Origin: Streptomyces griseus
Lineage (GTDB): Bacteria > Bdellovibrionota > Bdellovibrionia > Bdellovibrionales > Bdellovibrionaceae
Direction of reading: 5' to 3'
NCBI GenBank assembly: GCA_943330705.2
Contig: CALQIT020000002.1
Span: forward strand, 48,341-112,340
Length of the DNA stretch: 64,000 bases
Every line of letters begins with the position of its first letter. Positions within the stretch are counted from its first letter, which is position 1. The translations under genes were made by a program, and so were the position numbers. Under the pieces are notes generated by a model, which saw only the letters and a program-made list of their open reading frames with translations, was not told where the DNA came from and did no database searches. This document shows, piece by piece, positions 16,895 through 26,461 of the stretch.

Positions 16895-18603
16895 GCGGAC
16901 CACTGTTGCATTTTTTTGAATATCCAACCACAACCGTAGAACAGCAACCCTTCGACCAAAAGGCAGGCCACCCGAATCAAACTTGCTGAATTACTAAGAT
17001 CGTAAAAGAAAGCTTTCAGACTGAGGGCCAACAAAATCATTAAAGCAGAATTGCCAAGCACCCTATCGCGACGTGAATATGCGATGCCTAAAATTGACAT
17101 GGCATAAATGCCCCACGTGATAGTTACAAAAAGCGCACCGGACCAAGAAATCTGTTCTGAAAATCTATACAATCCCAGCATCACTTCAAGATGACCGATC
17201 CCCAACAACAAAGACAAATATTTTGCTGCGCCAGATGCCGACCCCTTTGAAGTTAGCATTGCGGAGGCAGCTAACAGAACAACCACACCATAAACCCAAT
17301 TGTAGTAGAACATTGTTTCGCTGCTTTTGCCTGAGACGATTGTCAAAATGATCCCATAAAAAAAGGTCGCCAAAAAAATTAATGATGGTCCATACAATAG
17401 AGGTCGGGACCTTTCGTTTTGACTCCATATCGTAATCGCCATTATACCGACTAGCAAGGCAGCAAGAGGCTGCCAAGCTTCGGCCAGCAATTGAAAATAC
17501 AAACTATGAACAACTGCCATCGCTGCAAAAGTAGTAAGCACTGGACCGCTCTTCAGTTCTCCTTTGATAAATGTCCTTGAAATAAAATAGATACAAAGAA
17601 CTACCGGCCCGATGCTGACGCCAAACCAAGGTGAAAATTCCGGACTGATTTTTGCAATTAGATGTCCCGCCGAAAAATAGAAAAGAAGCAAAAGCGGAAA
17701 GACGGCATGGCTCTCGTCTTTATTCAAGGGGTTCTGGTGGTAAATTGAGTAGGCGAGCAAAGCCGAAGAGAAAATTACAAATTGAACGAGCTGTAGAATT
17801 AAAAGTTCAGATTGCTGTTCCAAGCCCAAGGCCTTCTCGGACAGGAGCAGCACGGTAAAGATTGCGAAATAGCTTGCGATAAATAGTATATCACGTCGCT
17901 TGTGCATCAGTCCTGTTGCAGAAAATGAAATATTCCAAATAATCAGAAACATAGAAAGTACGGAAACATCGGCAGCGTTATATCCAACGATTGGGGCAGC
18001 TAAATAGGTGCCGGACATCGCAACAAGTATATACCAGCGATTGCCTTTTTCAAAGTTAGCAAGAATAGAAAAAATACCAATCAAGGTCGCACAGACCAAC
18101 GCTGAGTTTGCGTTTAGAATATGATGATAAAAATATGCGCCCAACCACGTTAAATGAAGAATTGTCGTCCCCGCCCCAGCCAACAAAGCCCCATATTCCT
18201 TTTCTGCTTTAGGAAAAAACTGCGGCGCAATTAGAAAAGATAGCCCTGCGCAAGCCGCCAATAGAATCTGTCGACCAGGCGTAAGCCAACCAGCATCCAA
18301 AGTTATTTTAATAAAAAATATTCCCGCTAAAATAACAAAAATAATGCCAACAACTCCCAACATCGACGAGGAATCAAAAGTTGGATTGCCCGCACCTACC
18401 GAACTTTGCGCTGATCTTGCAACTGGCGTATACCTGGCTGCTTGCTCAGGTCTTAAAGTAGGATCTGGACTCAGATCTGGTTTTAATTCTCGTTTGGGTT
18501 CTGGCTTCGATTCTGAAGCTGCACCCACTAGATTGGAAAGCTGTTTCTCGATGGATCCAAGGCGCCTGTCAAAATCCTGTAAAACATCATCAAGTTTTGC
18601 CAT
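16888..18603 (-). CDS. DUF2339 family multi-pass membrane protein
   Basis: 571 residues from ATG 18603, preceded by GGGAG; a longer frame to 18654 lacks support. The N-terminus is a short coiled segment (LDDVLQDFDRRLGSIEKQLSNL), then a low-complexity linker with a rough four-residue period (KPEP, KREL, KPDL, SPDP). About 14-17 hydrophobic helices fill the rest. This layout, including WLTPGRQILLAACAGLSFL after the first helix, matches the DUF2339 family of predicted inner-membrane proteins of unknown function. It converges on lgt and is not in an operon. Confidence 0.75.
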   Translation of the reverse strand: MAKLDDVLQDFDRRLGSIEKQLSNLVGAASESKPEPKRELKPDLSPDPTLRPEQAARYTPVARSAQSSVGAGNPTFDSSSMLGVVGIIFVILAGIFFIKITLDAGWLTPGRQILLAACAGLSFLIAPQFFPKAEKEYGALLAGAGTTILHLTWLGAYFYHHILNANSALVCATLIGIFSILANFEKGNRWYILVAMSGTYLAAPIVGYNAADVSVLSMFLIIWNISFSATGLMHKRRDILFIASYFAIFTVLLLSEKALGLEQQSELLILQLVQFVIFSSALLAYSIYHQNPLNKDESHAVFPLLLLFYFSAGHLIAKISPEFSPWFGVSIGPVVLCIYFISRTFIKGELKSGPVLTTFAAMAVVHSLYFQLLAEAWQPLAALLVGIMAITIWSQNERSRPLLYGPSLIFLATFFYGIILTIVSGKSSETMFYYNWVYGVVVLLAASAMLTSKGSASGAAKYLSLLLGIGHLEVMLGLYRFSEQISWSGALFVTITWGIYAMSILGIAYSRRDRVLGNSALMILLALSLKAFFYDLSNSASLIRVACLLVEGLLFYGCGWIFKKMQQWSAS

Positions 18604-19024
18604 CTTTGAATCTCCCGGATTGCGATTTATTTTGATTAGCCTATCACTACGCAATTGAATATTTCAAGCAATGCCGTCAGATTGGACGCCCGAATTCGCT
18701 TTCCGGAAATGCATTCGATAAAGAAAAAACGTGAAGAACAATCGGTAAATCAGAGCATTACCAATTCTCTCGATTGCAAAGACTTAAACATCGCCCTGAG
18801 CCTAGGAATTTTTTCATAGGCCGTCTTCGTTAGTAACAGATTTGATTGAGTTTCTGAGGGAATACTGCTGGATCATATTTTTTAGGTCATTTTATACGTC
18901 ATCTTCTATCTAATCTTGATCAAAGATCCATTGAGTTCTCTCCTCCAAAAACGAGCTAGCCCTTCGTCATATAAGACGAATAAATGCTAAAAATATTTTC
19001 TCATCGATACTAGGCTGAGTTCCT
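18604..19024. other. Divergent intergenic region
   Basis: About 420 bases between the DUF2339 gene and the divergent M48 protease. No gene is seen. A 6-bp hairpin, TTCGTC / GACGAA, lies at 18963-18980, 45 bases ahead of the protease start. Promoters for both flanking genes are expected here but I cannot pick clear ones. Confidence 0.3.
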
Positions 19025-21001
19025 ATGAAAAAAATATCTCTGTTCGTGATTGCTGCAAAAATCCTAGTTATCTCTGTCGTTTTGATTGTCTTTTTTTCTG
19101 TTGCGCCCGGCTGGGAGAATAGCAAGATAAGGGGCCTCATCGCGAGTGATATAAATGCCGCCACAGATCTCAAACCTGAAGAAAAGCAGGCGCAAGTTCA
19201 GCACTATGAAACCATCGATTTTGGCTTGGTTTGCGCGTCGACCGACGCGCAGCTGGCGGTATTGAAATCAAGTCTAACAACCAACGGGTTTTGCCGAAAT
19301 TATGACTGGTTTAAATATTGCTTCTGGATTTCTCTGGGACTTTTTATTTTTTTGGCAGGAGTCCTCTTGGAGTCTTGGCTCCAAGCTAAGCAAGCAACCA
19401 AGTCTTCAGCCGATCTCATTCGGACATTTGGCGGTAGCTGGAAGCTTTCGACCTTTGCAGTTTTTGTAAAACTTTTTGTGCAAACTCCCCTTTTGACCTT
19501 CGCACTTTTTGAATTTACGGTCCTGCTAGCAAGTCGATATTACCCAAAATTGCTGATAGTTTTAATTGCGGGTGCCGGTTACGCCATTTATATCAGCATC
19601 AAAACCTTGCTAAAGAAAGTTCCGCTTGAGTTTGGTGAAAGCATGGCTCGACTGGTCCGAAAAGATGAATCCACAGAACTTTGGAGCAGTGTTGAAACGG
19701 CAGCCAAGAATCTGAAGACTTCCCCTCCTGACAATATCGTGGTTGGGATGACAGAGAATTTTTATGTCACGGAGATGAACGTAAATACAAACTCCGGTGT
19801 GATTTCAGGCAGAACTTTGTATCTTTCCCACCCTCTGATGAAGAATCTCAGCTGCCAAGAGGTCCTCGGAATTATCGGACACGAGTTGGGTCACTTTATT
19901 GGCGAAGACACCAAGTTGACGAAAAACTTTTATCCATTTCTCTACAAGGTCTCTCACACTATGGACGCTCTTGCAAACTCAGGATGGGCCGGATTTTCAG
20001 CTCTTCACCTGCTCGAGTTTTTTAATGTCTGCTATTACTTTCCTAAACAAGAGATGTCCAGAAAGCGAGAGCTTCTGGCAGATCAGTTTGGTATTAAGCT
20101 CACTTCGGCATCGGTGATGGCCTCGGCTCTCTTAAAAACCAGCGCTCTCAGCGAAGCCCTATATATTGGTATTTCGACAGGCAAGCTGGCTGGAGCTGAT
20201 ACAGATTTGGGGCTTTCAGATATAGCAAAAAGCGAACTCTTTACAAATACCGACTTTTGGAACTCGTTGGCCAAGAACACCATTCCCCATCCCTTGGATT
20301 CTCATCCCCCGATCGGTATGAGGATTCAGGCCATGGGGCTGGACACAAATTCACAGACGATTCGACAGCTTACGGAAAGCCCGTCCTGTCCGACGGCCTT
20401 TGAGATCTGGTTTGATAAAAAAAGCGGTCTCTTTAAAGAAATTAAGACCGAGATGGCGCAAGCAATTCAGGGGGCGCAAACCCAAGCCAAAATCGTCAAT
20501 GCGGATGTTCAAACTCAGGACGGCCGATTGCTTTTGGAACAGAATTTTCCTCGCGAAATCTGGAAAATGGCCCAGTGGAAGTTTTGGATTTTCTTTTTAA
20601 TTGTCTGTGGTCTTACTGGTATCCCTATTGTTTTCAGCCTAGTCCTTCACAATACTGATTCTATTTTTTGGCTGCTGGGAAGCCTTCCCTTTGCTTACTT
20701 CTCGCATGCCTATTGGAAAAATCACAAAGATGCGACCATCACGCTCACTTATGAGGGGGTTACACATTCCGGCTTTAAACGTCCGATTCTTTTCTCGCAG
20801 GTCAAAGATATTTCCGCCATCAATAATAACGGAAGCCTGATTGCCACTTTTCATTTTACCGAAAAGCAAGATCCCTATTGGAAGACGACGATTATGCGCT
20901 ATAAGCACAAAGGCTACAACTTAACCTTGAGCAACTTCAATATCGACGGCAATCTAATACTTGCAAAACTTATTAAGTACTATCTGCGGCGCTTGGAGTA
21001 A
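19025..21001 (+). CDS. M48-family membrane metalloprotease
   Basis: 658 residues. Zinc motif HELGH at residues 286-290, with the third ligand likely the Glu in RKRELLADQFG about 60 residues later, as in M48 (HtpX/Ste24-like) proteases. Hydrophobic helices lie at the N-terminus, around residues 100-120 and 145-200, and near 520-570. The HPPIGMRIQAM stretch is typical of the family. The last ~100 residues, after the final helices, form a beta-rich domain (TLTYEGVTHSGF, then FSQVKDISAINN) resembling PH-like modules; this extension makes the protein longer than a simple HtpX. It is probably an envelope quality-control protease. The start has only a weak ribosome site. Confidence 0.88.
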   Translation: MKKISLFVIAAKILVISVVLIVFFSVAPGWENSKIRGLIASDINAATDLKPEEKQAQVQHYETIDFGLVCASTDAQLAVLKSSLTTNGFCRNYDWFKYCFWISLGLFIFLAGVLLESWLQAKQATKSSADLIRTFGGSWKLSTFAVFVKLFVQTPLLTFALFEFTVLLASRYYPKLLIVLIAGAGYAIYISIKTLLKKVPLEFGESMARLVRKDESTELWSSVETAAKNLKTSPPDNIVVGMTENFYVTEMNVNTNSGVISGRTLYLSHPLMKNLSCQEVLGIIGHELGHFIGEDTKLTKNFYPFLYKVSHTMDALANSGWAGFSALHLLEFFNVCYYFPKQEMSRKRELLADQFGIKLTSASVMASALLKTSALSEALYIGISTGKLAGADTDLGLSDIAKSELFTNTDFWNSLAKNTIPHPLDSHPPIGMRIQAMGLDTNSQTIRQLTESPSCPTAFEIWFDKKSGLFKEIKTEMAQAIQGAQTQAKIVNADVQTQDGRLLLEQNFPREIWKMAQWKFWIFFLIVCGLTGIPIVFSLVLHNTDSIFWLLGSLPFAYFSHAYWKNHKDATITLTYEGVTHSGFKRPILFSQVKDISAINNNGSLIATFHFTEKQDPYWKTTIMRYKHKGYNLTLSNFNIDGNLILAKLIKYYLRRLE

Positions 21002-21466
21002 CTCGAGCTTATCGACTGAGTCATTCCGCTCTTTGGCGCCAACCAGTCTTTGCCCCACTGATCTGGGCCGGCTACTAACAAAACTAGTGCAAATGCAAAA
21101 GCAGGGCAGGGTTGACGAGCAATTACTGGCATAAGAAGTTTCAGATTTGGCCCTGCGAACGCATTTGATCGAAAGTATAAAACCCTTTTGGGGCCGGCTC
21201 GAAGCCCTGCAGAGCGAGCTTCCACTGTCTTCGCCACAGATTCTGAAGTACATGGAGCTTGCGGTTGAACAAAGAAATCGGCCCCTTTAAGGTCTGATGC
21301 GCGGGAATTTAATGTATGCCATACAACACGTTCATGTTTCTCTTTGGAGTCTTACGCGCTGGGCCCCTTTTATTTCTTCCTATGTGCACCGAACAGTTAA
21401 AATAATCGTCGTACCGTAGACAATCTCAGTCCCTATGATCTTTCGTACTCTTCTGGCTACCCAAAA
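21002..21466. other. Intergenic region, no gene seen
   Basis: About 465 bases between the convergent M48 and hipA genes. Two overlapping minus-strand frames near 20954-21253 lack ribosome sites and protein-like composition. I see no clear terminator or repeat. Confidence 0.3.
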
Positions 21467-22786
21467 CTACTTCTTGATTCTTTTTTTAGGCGGCTTCTTT
21501 TCGGTTACGGGCGCACTGGTTCCGACGGATTGCCTACGCTCTTGATAAGCTTTTTGAATTTTTGCTATAATCCCAGATGAAACTTTATTTTTCGCTGCTA
21601 AGATTTGCCATTTGGATAGCGCCTCTAAAACGTCATCAATAATTCTTGCGGGCTTTTTTACCCCAAGTTTATCTGCGATCCCGATCAAGTCAGAATATTT
21701 TACATCCTGACCCAGCCTTCCATCAAAGGTGAGCTGGTTGTCATCACACCAGCCGCCAAGTGAAAAACATAAATCATAGGCCGGCGACAAACTCCATTTG
21801 CCTTGTTCATCCATTAAAAAAGCGAAGTTTTTCAAATGGTCATCCTGATTGCGAGCAAATAGATTAAAGACAGCTCGACGAAACACTTGCTCCAAATCTT
21901 GATATCTCCCGGTAATTCTCAGAACCTCTCTGGCAAAACTGACATAATCAAAAAGGCGATGCTCGTTGTAATCGGTTTCTACCATTCCACATAAAGAGTG
22001 CATGTGGATCTTCCTGCCATCCGTGCGGTCGAAGCGTTTAGTCATAAAATGGTTTCGGCCATTTTCATGAAGCACATGAACATCCGACATTAAAATGCCA
22101 GCAGACTTTGCCATTTGCGAATAGGTGTACTCAATTTTTCCCCAGCCTTTACTTTTTTCATCAGCTCCATCGAACTTGATAATCCAGTGTTCATATTTTT
22201 TTGGAAGCTCTCTGATGCCTGCTACAATTTCACCGGACTTTTTATCCCAACCGATTAAGCCCTTGGCCCTGGCTCCTCCAGCGGAGGTACCAACCAGCAT
22301 CAATTCAGAAATGGACTCGTCCAAATCTCCTTGAATGACTTTTTTGGCTTGCTCGACCAATGTTCTGATTGCAAGCGGCAATAGTGTTGCGTGCTCGCGG
22401 GCCTTTTCCATAGGGCGATATTCAAGAGCACCCATCCCCGTATTGCCGACATACAAAAGTTTTTGCACCGGCGAGACAAGGGCCGGATCAAAACCGCGCT
22501 CTTGGAAATGCTTACTGAGAAGCTCGTTACCAAATTTGTCAGGCAACGAATCGGCAAAGACGCCTGGTAGTCCCGCAAAGGTGCTGACTCGTTCAAGGGC
22601 GGTTGGGATTTTTATAACGCCGTTCTTTAGTGGGAGCTTCAATGGTGAAATTTCCCACCCCAATACTCGAAATTCTTTATCGTACTCAAAGAAAAATCCG
22701 CGCGTGGGGTGGTGGACAATTTCACCAACCCGTTTGCCATATAGGAAAATATTTGCGGAAACTGCGACAGCCTTTTTATTAGCCAT
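21467..22786 (-). CDS. hipA: HipA-family toxin kinase
   Basis: 439 residues, full length for HipA, a Ser/Thr kinase that in E. coli phosphorylates glutamyl-tRNA synthetase and causes growth arrest. The N-terminal subdomain holds GDSLPDKFG-like and GNTGMGALEY segments. The kinase part has the glycine-rich GTSAGGARAK loop, WIIKFDG, and the catalytic NQDDHLKNFAFL followed by LSPAYDL (metal site). A basic Lys-rich tail ends the protein. It overlaps hipB by eight bases and lies after it, the usual antitoxin-first order. Confidence 0.93.
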   Translation of the reverse strand: MANKKAVAVSANIFLYGKRVGEIVHHPTRGFFFEYDKEFRVLGWEISPLKLPLKNGVIKIPTALERVSTFAGLPGVFADSLPDKFGNELLSKHFQERGFDPALVSPVQKLLYVGNTGMGALEYRPMEKAREHATLLPLAIRTLVEQAKKVIQGDLDESISELMLVGTSAGGARAKGLIGWDKKSGEIVAGIRELPKKYEHWIIKFDGADEKSKGWGKIEYTYSQMAKSAGILMSDVHVLHENGRNHFMTKRFDRTDGRKIHMHSLCGMVETDYNEHRLFDYVSFAREVLRITGRYQDLEQVFRRAVFNLFARNQDDHLKNFAFLMDEQGKWSLSPAYDLCFSLGGWCDDNQLTFDGRLGQDVKYSDLIGIADKLGVKKPARIIDDVLEALSKWQILAAKNKVSSGIIAKIQKAYQERRQSVGTSAPVTEKKPPKKRIKK

Positions 22787-23102
22787 TTACCTTTTTCTTT
22801 CTTACTCGCCGACGCTGTGACGGAGTGTTTCGAATCTCCTTTAAGCTTTCAAGTGAGGGCTCGGGCTCTGGCAAAAAGGTGTTTAGGTTATCAACAAGAT
22901 CAAGCGCTCGCAGAACGGCGACAACCGTATTCAAATCAGCATTCATACCTGCTTCAAGATTCTGGATGGTTCCTCTTGATAGTCCCGTGTTCTTCATAAG
23001 TTCGTTTTGAGTAAGCTCATCTTTAATTCTCCATTCACGTAACCGCTCGCCAATGAGCGATAAAATTTCTGGATTCGATAGGTATTTACTGAAATTCGCC
23101 AT
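22779..23102 (-). CDS. hipB: HipB-family antitoxin, XRE helix-turn-helix
   Basis: 107 residues. An XRE/Cro-type helix-turn-helix occupies about residues 17-75 (LREWRIKDELTQNELMKNTGLSRGTIQNLEAG). The C-terminus is basic (RRRVRKKK). It should neutralise HipA and repress its own operon. AGAAGG 12 bases ahead of the ATG is the ribosome site and lies inside the spacer of the first operator, so a bound repressor would also mask this region of DNA. Confidence 0.92.
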   Translation of the reverse strand: MANFSKYLSNPEILSLIGERLREWRIKDELTQNELMKNTGLSRGTIQNLEAGMNADLNTVVAVLRALDLVDNLNTFLPEPEPSLESLKEIRNTPSQRRRVRKKKVNG

Positions 23103-23109
23103 TTTTATA

Positions 23110-23270
23110 TAAAGCCTTCTATAATGAGCTTTATCTCCTTTATTCTTGATAATGCCTATTATAATGTGCCTTATTAGACACTGTCAATTCACTAAAAATA
23201 CAATGTAAAGCATAATAAAATTCGCTTTATAGCCAAATAATGACAATAAAGCCTATTTAATTGATCTTTA
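23110..23270 (-). promoter_or_regulatory. hipBA promoter with four spaced operators
   Basis: Four dyads of one design, six-base arms with a fixed 12-base spacer. O1 23110-23133 (TAAAGC / GCTTTA), O2 23150-23173 (TAATGC / GCCTTA), O3 23206-23229 (TAAAGC / GCTTTA), O4 23247-23270 (TAAAGC / TCTTTA). O1 and O3 are perfect, O4 has one arm change, O2 two. On the minus strand a consensus promoter fits inside: -35 TTGACA at 23187-23182 and -10 TATAAT at 23163-23158, 18 bases apart. O2 covers the -10 box; O1 covers the leader. This is the layout expected for HipB autorepression; E. coli hipBA also has four operators, though with another sequence. Confidence 0.8.
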
Positions 23271-23308
23271 TCTTCTTAACTTACTTCGCCAAGGCTAAGG
23301 CGTTGTGC

Positions 23309-23343
23309 CTTCTAACGCTGGGGCGCTTTAACTTCTAACGCTG
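23309..23343. repeat. Two 12-bp direct repeats at the end of the 200-residue membrane protein gene
   Basis: CTTCTAACGCTG occurs at 23309-23320 and 23332-23343. The second copy spans the stop codon of the membrane-protein gene. A small hairpin, AAGGC / GCCTT, lies just beyond at 23291-23311. No function is evident. Confidence 0.4.
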
Positions 23344-23937
23344 AAGTTCGGTGTCGGTATCGAAAGTCAGGGGGTCTAAGGCTTTTCGGTTTTCGAAAAG
23401 AAAAATCCATTTTTGTACCTGACGGTGACTTAGTCCTTTTTCGTTCATTTTCAGTAACAAGACGACCAAACGATAGTTCACTGATAGTTGATAGAAAGAC
23501 CAAAGGTCTGATTTGCCTAATTCTTGTTGCAGAGTATTTAGATTTTCCTGGGTTTGGTTTTTTAGGTTCTCGGGAACATCGGCTTGATATTGCAAAGAAG
23601 CCTGCAGGGTTTGCGGAAGTTCGCGCATTTGCGCTATAATCGTCGTGCTTAATTTATTGCACCAAATACCTACGGCGACCATGGCGCAGCAACCGACAAT
23701 GCCAGCCCATTTTTTCCATTTTTCTGAGCTATAAAGAACGGCCCAAATTGGGGCCGAGATCGGGGCAAAAATAACAATCATCGTGCTCCAGAAAATCTTT
23801 TTCCAAAGTCCTTTGGACCCGCCCGATTTGTCTTTCAGAATATCAGTCCAAATTATCAAAGGATAAATAAGACCCCAAACAATCAGCGCAACGAAGACAA
23901 AAAGTAATTCAATCAATAGCCGGTATTCTGCACTCAT
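23335..23937 (-). CDS. Uncharacterised membrane protein at the end of the liv operon
   Basis: 200 residues. Three hydrophobic helices occupy the first ~100 residues (LLIELLFVFVALIVW, MIVIFAPISAPIWAVLY, GIVGCCAMVAVGIW). The remaining ~100 residues are soluble and helical, Gln/Leu-rich, ending in a segment SHRQVQKWIFLFE. I recognise no family. It begins five bases after livF, so it is probably co-transcribed with the branched-chain amino-acid transporter, but it is not a standard component of it. Confidence 0.65.
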   Translation of the reverse strand: MSAEYRLLIELLFVFVALIVWGLIYPLIIWTDILKDKSGGSKGLWKKIFWSTMIVIFAPISAPIWAVLYSSEKWKKWAGIVGCCAMVAVGIWCNKLSTTIIAQMRELPQTLQASLQYQADVPENLKNQTQENLNTLQQELGKSDLWSFYQLSVNYRLVVLLLKMNEKGLSHRQVQKWIFLFENRKALDPLTFDTDTELQR

Positions 23938-23942
23938 TATTT

Positions 23943-24668
23943 TTAGCCACCCAAATAGGAGCGTCGGACATTATCATCAACCAGAAGATCCTGACCCCGA
24001 CCTTCCATTGTTACGGTACCGGTTTCAATGACATAGGCACGATTAGAAATTTTTAAGGCCATTCGCGCATTTTGCTCAACCAATAAAATGGTCACACCAT
24101 CAGAATTAATTTTTTGAATGATTTCAAAAATCTGCGATACGATTCGCGGCGCCAAACCAAGCGAGGGCTCATCTAATAATAAAACTTTTGGCCGGGCCAT
24201 CAGGGCTCTGGAAATGGCCAACATCTGCTGCTCGCCGCCGGACATGGTGCCAGCACTTTGCCAAATTCGCTCCTTCAGCCGCGGAAAAAGCTGTAAACAG
24301 ATTTCAATGTCCGCTTTGATTGCAATTTTATCGCTGCGGCTAAAGGCGCCCATCTCTAAATTTTCTAAAACAGTCATTTGTGGAAAAACGCCTCGGCCCT
24401 CTGGGGATTGTGCAAGCCCAAGTCCTACCCGCTTGTAAGACGGCACGTTTGCAATGGACTGGCCCTGCAAAAATATTTCGCCCTTGCTAGGAACAATTCC
24501 AGACAAGGCCCTAAGTGTCGTTGACTTGCCAGCGCCGTTGCATCCGATCAACGAGACAATCTCGCCTTGATTGACGTGAAAACTAATGCCCTTCAGTGCA
24601 TGGATAGCACCATAAAAAACATGAAGATCTTTCGCGCATAGAATTTGCTGGCCAACAGAAGGGCTCAT
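23943..24668 (-). CDS. livF: Branched-chain amino-acid ABC transporter ATPase LivF
   Basis: 241 residues, the usual LivF length. Energises uptake with LivG on the cytoplasmic side. Walker A GCNGAGKST, signature MSGGEQQ, Walker B VLLLDEPSLGLAP and the switch His region LLVEQNA are all present. It begins in a TAATG overlap with the livG stop. The compact fold without insertion favours LivF over LivG. Confidence 0.95.
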   Translation of the reverse strand: MSPSVGQQILCAKDLHVFYGAIHALKGISFHVNQGEIVSLIGCNGAGKSTTLRALSGIVPSKGEIFLQGQSIANVPSYKRVGLGLAQSPEGRGVFPQMTVLENLEMGAFSRSDKIAIKADIEICLQLFPRLKERIWQSAGTMSGGEQQMLAISRALMARPKVLLLDEPSLGLAPRIVSQIFEIIQKINSDGVTILLVEQNARMALKISNRAYVIETGTVTMEGRGQDLLVDDNVRRSYLGG

Positions 24669-25438
24669 TAATGGACCTCTTCGACGCCAAGATAGGCCTC
24701 GATAACTTTTTTCGAATTCTGAATTTGTGCAGGCAAGCCTTCTTCAATTTTAACACCATGATCCAGGACCACAATGCGCTCGCAAATTCCCATTACTAGT
24801 TTCATGTCGTGCTCAATTAATAGCACCGAAAGTTTGAAGTCTCTGCGAATCTGCGCGATGGTTTCCATTAGTAAGTGGGTTTCTTGATGATTCATTCCTG
24901 CAGCGGGCTCATCTAAGCAGATTAGTTTTGGATTTGTCGCAAGCGCCCTCAGAATTTCTAGTTTACGCTGTTCACCGTAAGGTAGCGAGCCGGCCTCATC
25001 ATGGGCTTTATCAACCATACCAAAAATGGAAAGCAAGTGCATGGATCGTTCATGCAGTTCTTTTTCTTCTCGGGCAAATTTGGGGGTCTGAAAAACACTT
25101 GCAAAAAGGCCGTAAGTCAGGTGTTGCGAGCCACCAACTAAAATATTATCTAGCACTGACAATTGCTTAAATAAGCGAATATTTTGAAATGTTCGAGTAA
25201 CACCAAGGCCAGAGATTTCATAGGGCTTCATTCCATTAAGAACTTTGCCATTAAAAACGACCTGACCAGAGGTCGGCTGGTAGACGCCGGTTAACATATT
25301 AAAGACCGTGGTTTTACCTGCACCATTGGGACCGATAAGGCCCATCAGCGAATTCTGAGGAATTGAAAACTCTAGACTATCAACGGCCTTTAGACCGCCA
25401 AACTGCATAGTGATAGATTTAACATCCAGAATATTCAT
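24668..25438 (-). CDS. livG: Branched-chain amino-acid ABC transporter ATPase LivG
   Basis: 256 residues. Walker A GPNGAGKTT, the LivG-type signature LPYGEQRKLEI (in place of LSGGQ), Walker B LICLDEPAAGMN and switch region LLIEHDM. The longer central helical insertion (TRTFQNIRLFKQLSVLDN and on) is typical of LivG. The start overlaps the livM stop by four bases (ATGA). Confidence 0.95.
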   Translation of the reverse strand: MNILDVKSITMQFGGLKAVDSLEFSIPQNSLMGLIGPNGAGKTTVFNMLTGVYQPTSGQVVFNGKVLNGMKPYEISGLGVTRTFQNIRLFKQLSVLDNILVGGSQHLTYGLFASVFQTPKFAREEKELHERSMHLLSIFGMVDKAHDEAGSLPYGEQRKLEILRALATNPKLICLDEPAAGMNHQETHLLMETIAQIRRDFKLSVLLIEHDMKLVMGICERIVVLDHGVKIEEGLPAQIQNSKKVIEAYLGVEEVH

Positions 25439-26460
25439 GATTTACCCCGAGAAAATATTTTCAATCGAAGTTTTTCAAACAAATGGGTAAATTCCAGATT
25501 ACCGAAAAGCCCTTTCGGCCTAAGGATCATCAATAGAATTAAAGACAATGAGTAAATCACCATCCGCACATCAACTCCGGTATACTGCTGTAGCGGTCGT
25601 AAAAGCTCTGGCGTAACGGTGATAAAAATCGCAGCAATGATAGACCCTGAAAGACTGCCCATACCGCCAAGCACCACCATAATGACAGCATCCACCGAAC
25701 GGTTGAATCTGAAGGTGTCTGGGGTGATCAGATTTTCGAACTGAGCAAAAAGCGCACCGGCGACACCGGCAAAAAAGCTAGAAAGTACAAAGGCTCGCAC
25801 TTTGGACTTTGTCGTGTTTACACCCATGGCCTCTGCCGCCACTTCATCTTCACGAACACTGAGAAAACCCCGCCCATGACCACTGCGAATCAAACGCCAA
25901 ATAATCACATAAGTTGCGATGGACCAAAATAGCGAGTGTGAAAAACAAAGAAAAAATTTCGATACGGTACTTGCGCCGAATAAAATGTCATCTGGGCCAG
26001 GGATTTTATTGTATCCAGTGGCCCCGCCAACCGCTGAGGTATTTAAAAGTACAACACGGATGATTTCGGCAAAGCCCAAGGTGACAATGGCCAAGTAGTC
26101 CCCCTTCAAACGCAGCGAGGGCAAGCCAACAAGCAGCCCAGCCAATCCAGCCATAAGACCGCCCATGACCGCTAAAACTGGAAAACTCCAAAGACCCGCA
26201 AAACCAGAAGAATGCGGAATCTGATTTGAAAGCCAAGCCGAAAAATAAGCACCGACAGCCATAAAGCCCGCATGCCCCAAAGAAAATTGTCCCGTATATC
26301 CGTTAACCAGATTCAGGCTCATTGCTAAAATCGTGTTGATCAAAATAGCGATGACCAGCCGTTTTACGAATCCATCAAGTCCAAAATCAGCCCCAATACC
26401 CATAACGAATAAAACAGAAAACAGAATGCTAGGGGTTTTGAGAGCTTTGAGTAAGAACAA
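25435..26460 (-). CDS. livM: Branched-chain amino-acid ABC transporter permease LivM
   Basis: 341 residues, about eight to ten hydrophobic helices. Family features: NGYTGQFSLGHAGFMAVGAY near the N-terminus and the EAA-like loop SVREDEVAAEAMGVNTTKSKV that contacts the ATPases. The start is a TTG two bases after the livH stop, with AAGG upstream. Its partner is LivH. Confidence 0.94.
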   Translation of the reverse strand: MFLLKALKTPSILFSVLFVMGIGADFGLDGFVKRLVIAILINTILAMSLNLVNGYTGQFSLGHAGFMAVGAYFSAWLSNQIPHSSGFAGLWSFPVLAVMGGLMAGLAGLLVGLPSLRLKGDYLAIVTLGFAEIIRVVLLNTSAVGGATGYNKIPGPDDILFGASTVSKFFLCFSHSLFWSIATYVIIWRLIRSGHGRGFLSVREDEVAAEAMGVNTTKSKVRAFVLSSFFAGVAGALFAQFENLITPDTFRFNRSVDAVIMVVLGGMGSLSGSIIAAIFITVTPELLRPLQQYTGVDVRMVIYSLSLILLMILRPKGLFGNLEFTHLFEKLRLKIFSRGKS

Positions 26461-26461
26461 C

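Noticed and set aside
20954..21253. Minus-strand frames overlapping the end of the M48 gene
   Set aside because: They overlap a well-supported gene, have no ribosome site and no protein-like pattern.
21467..23270. hipBA as part of a prophage or transposon
   Set aside because: No integrase, transposase, tRNA or flanking repeats are seen near it.
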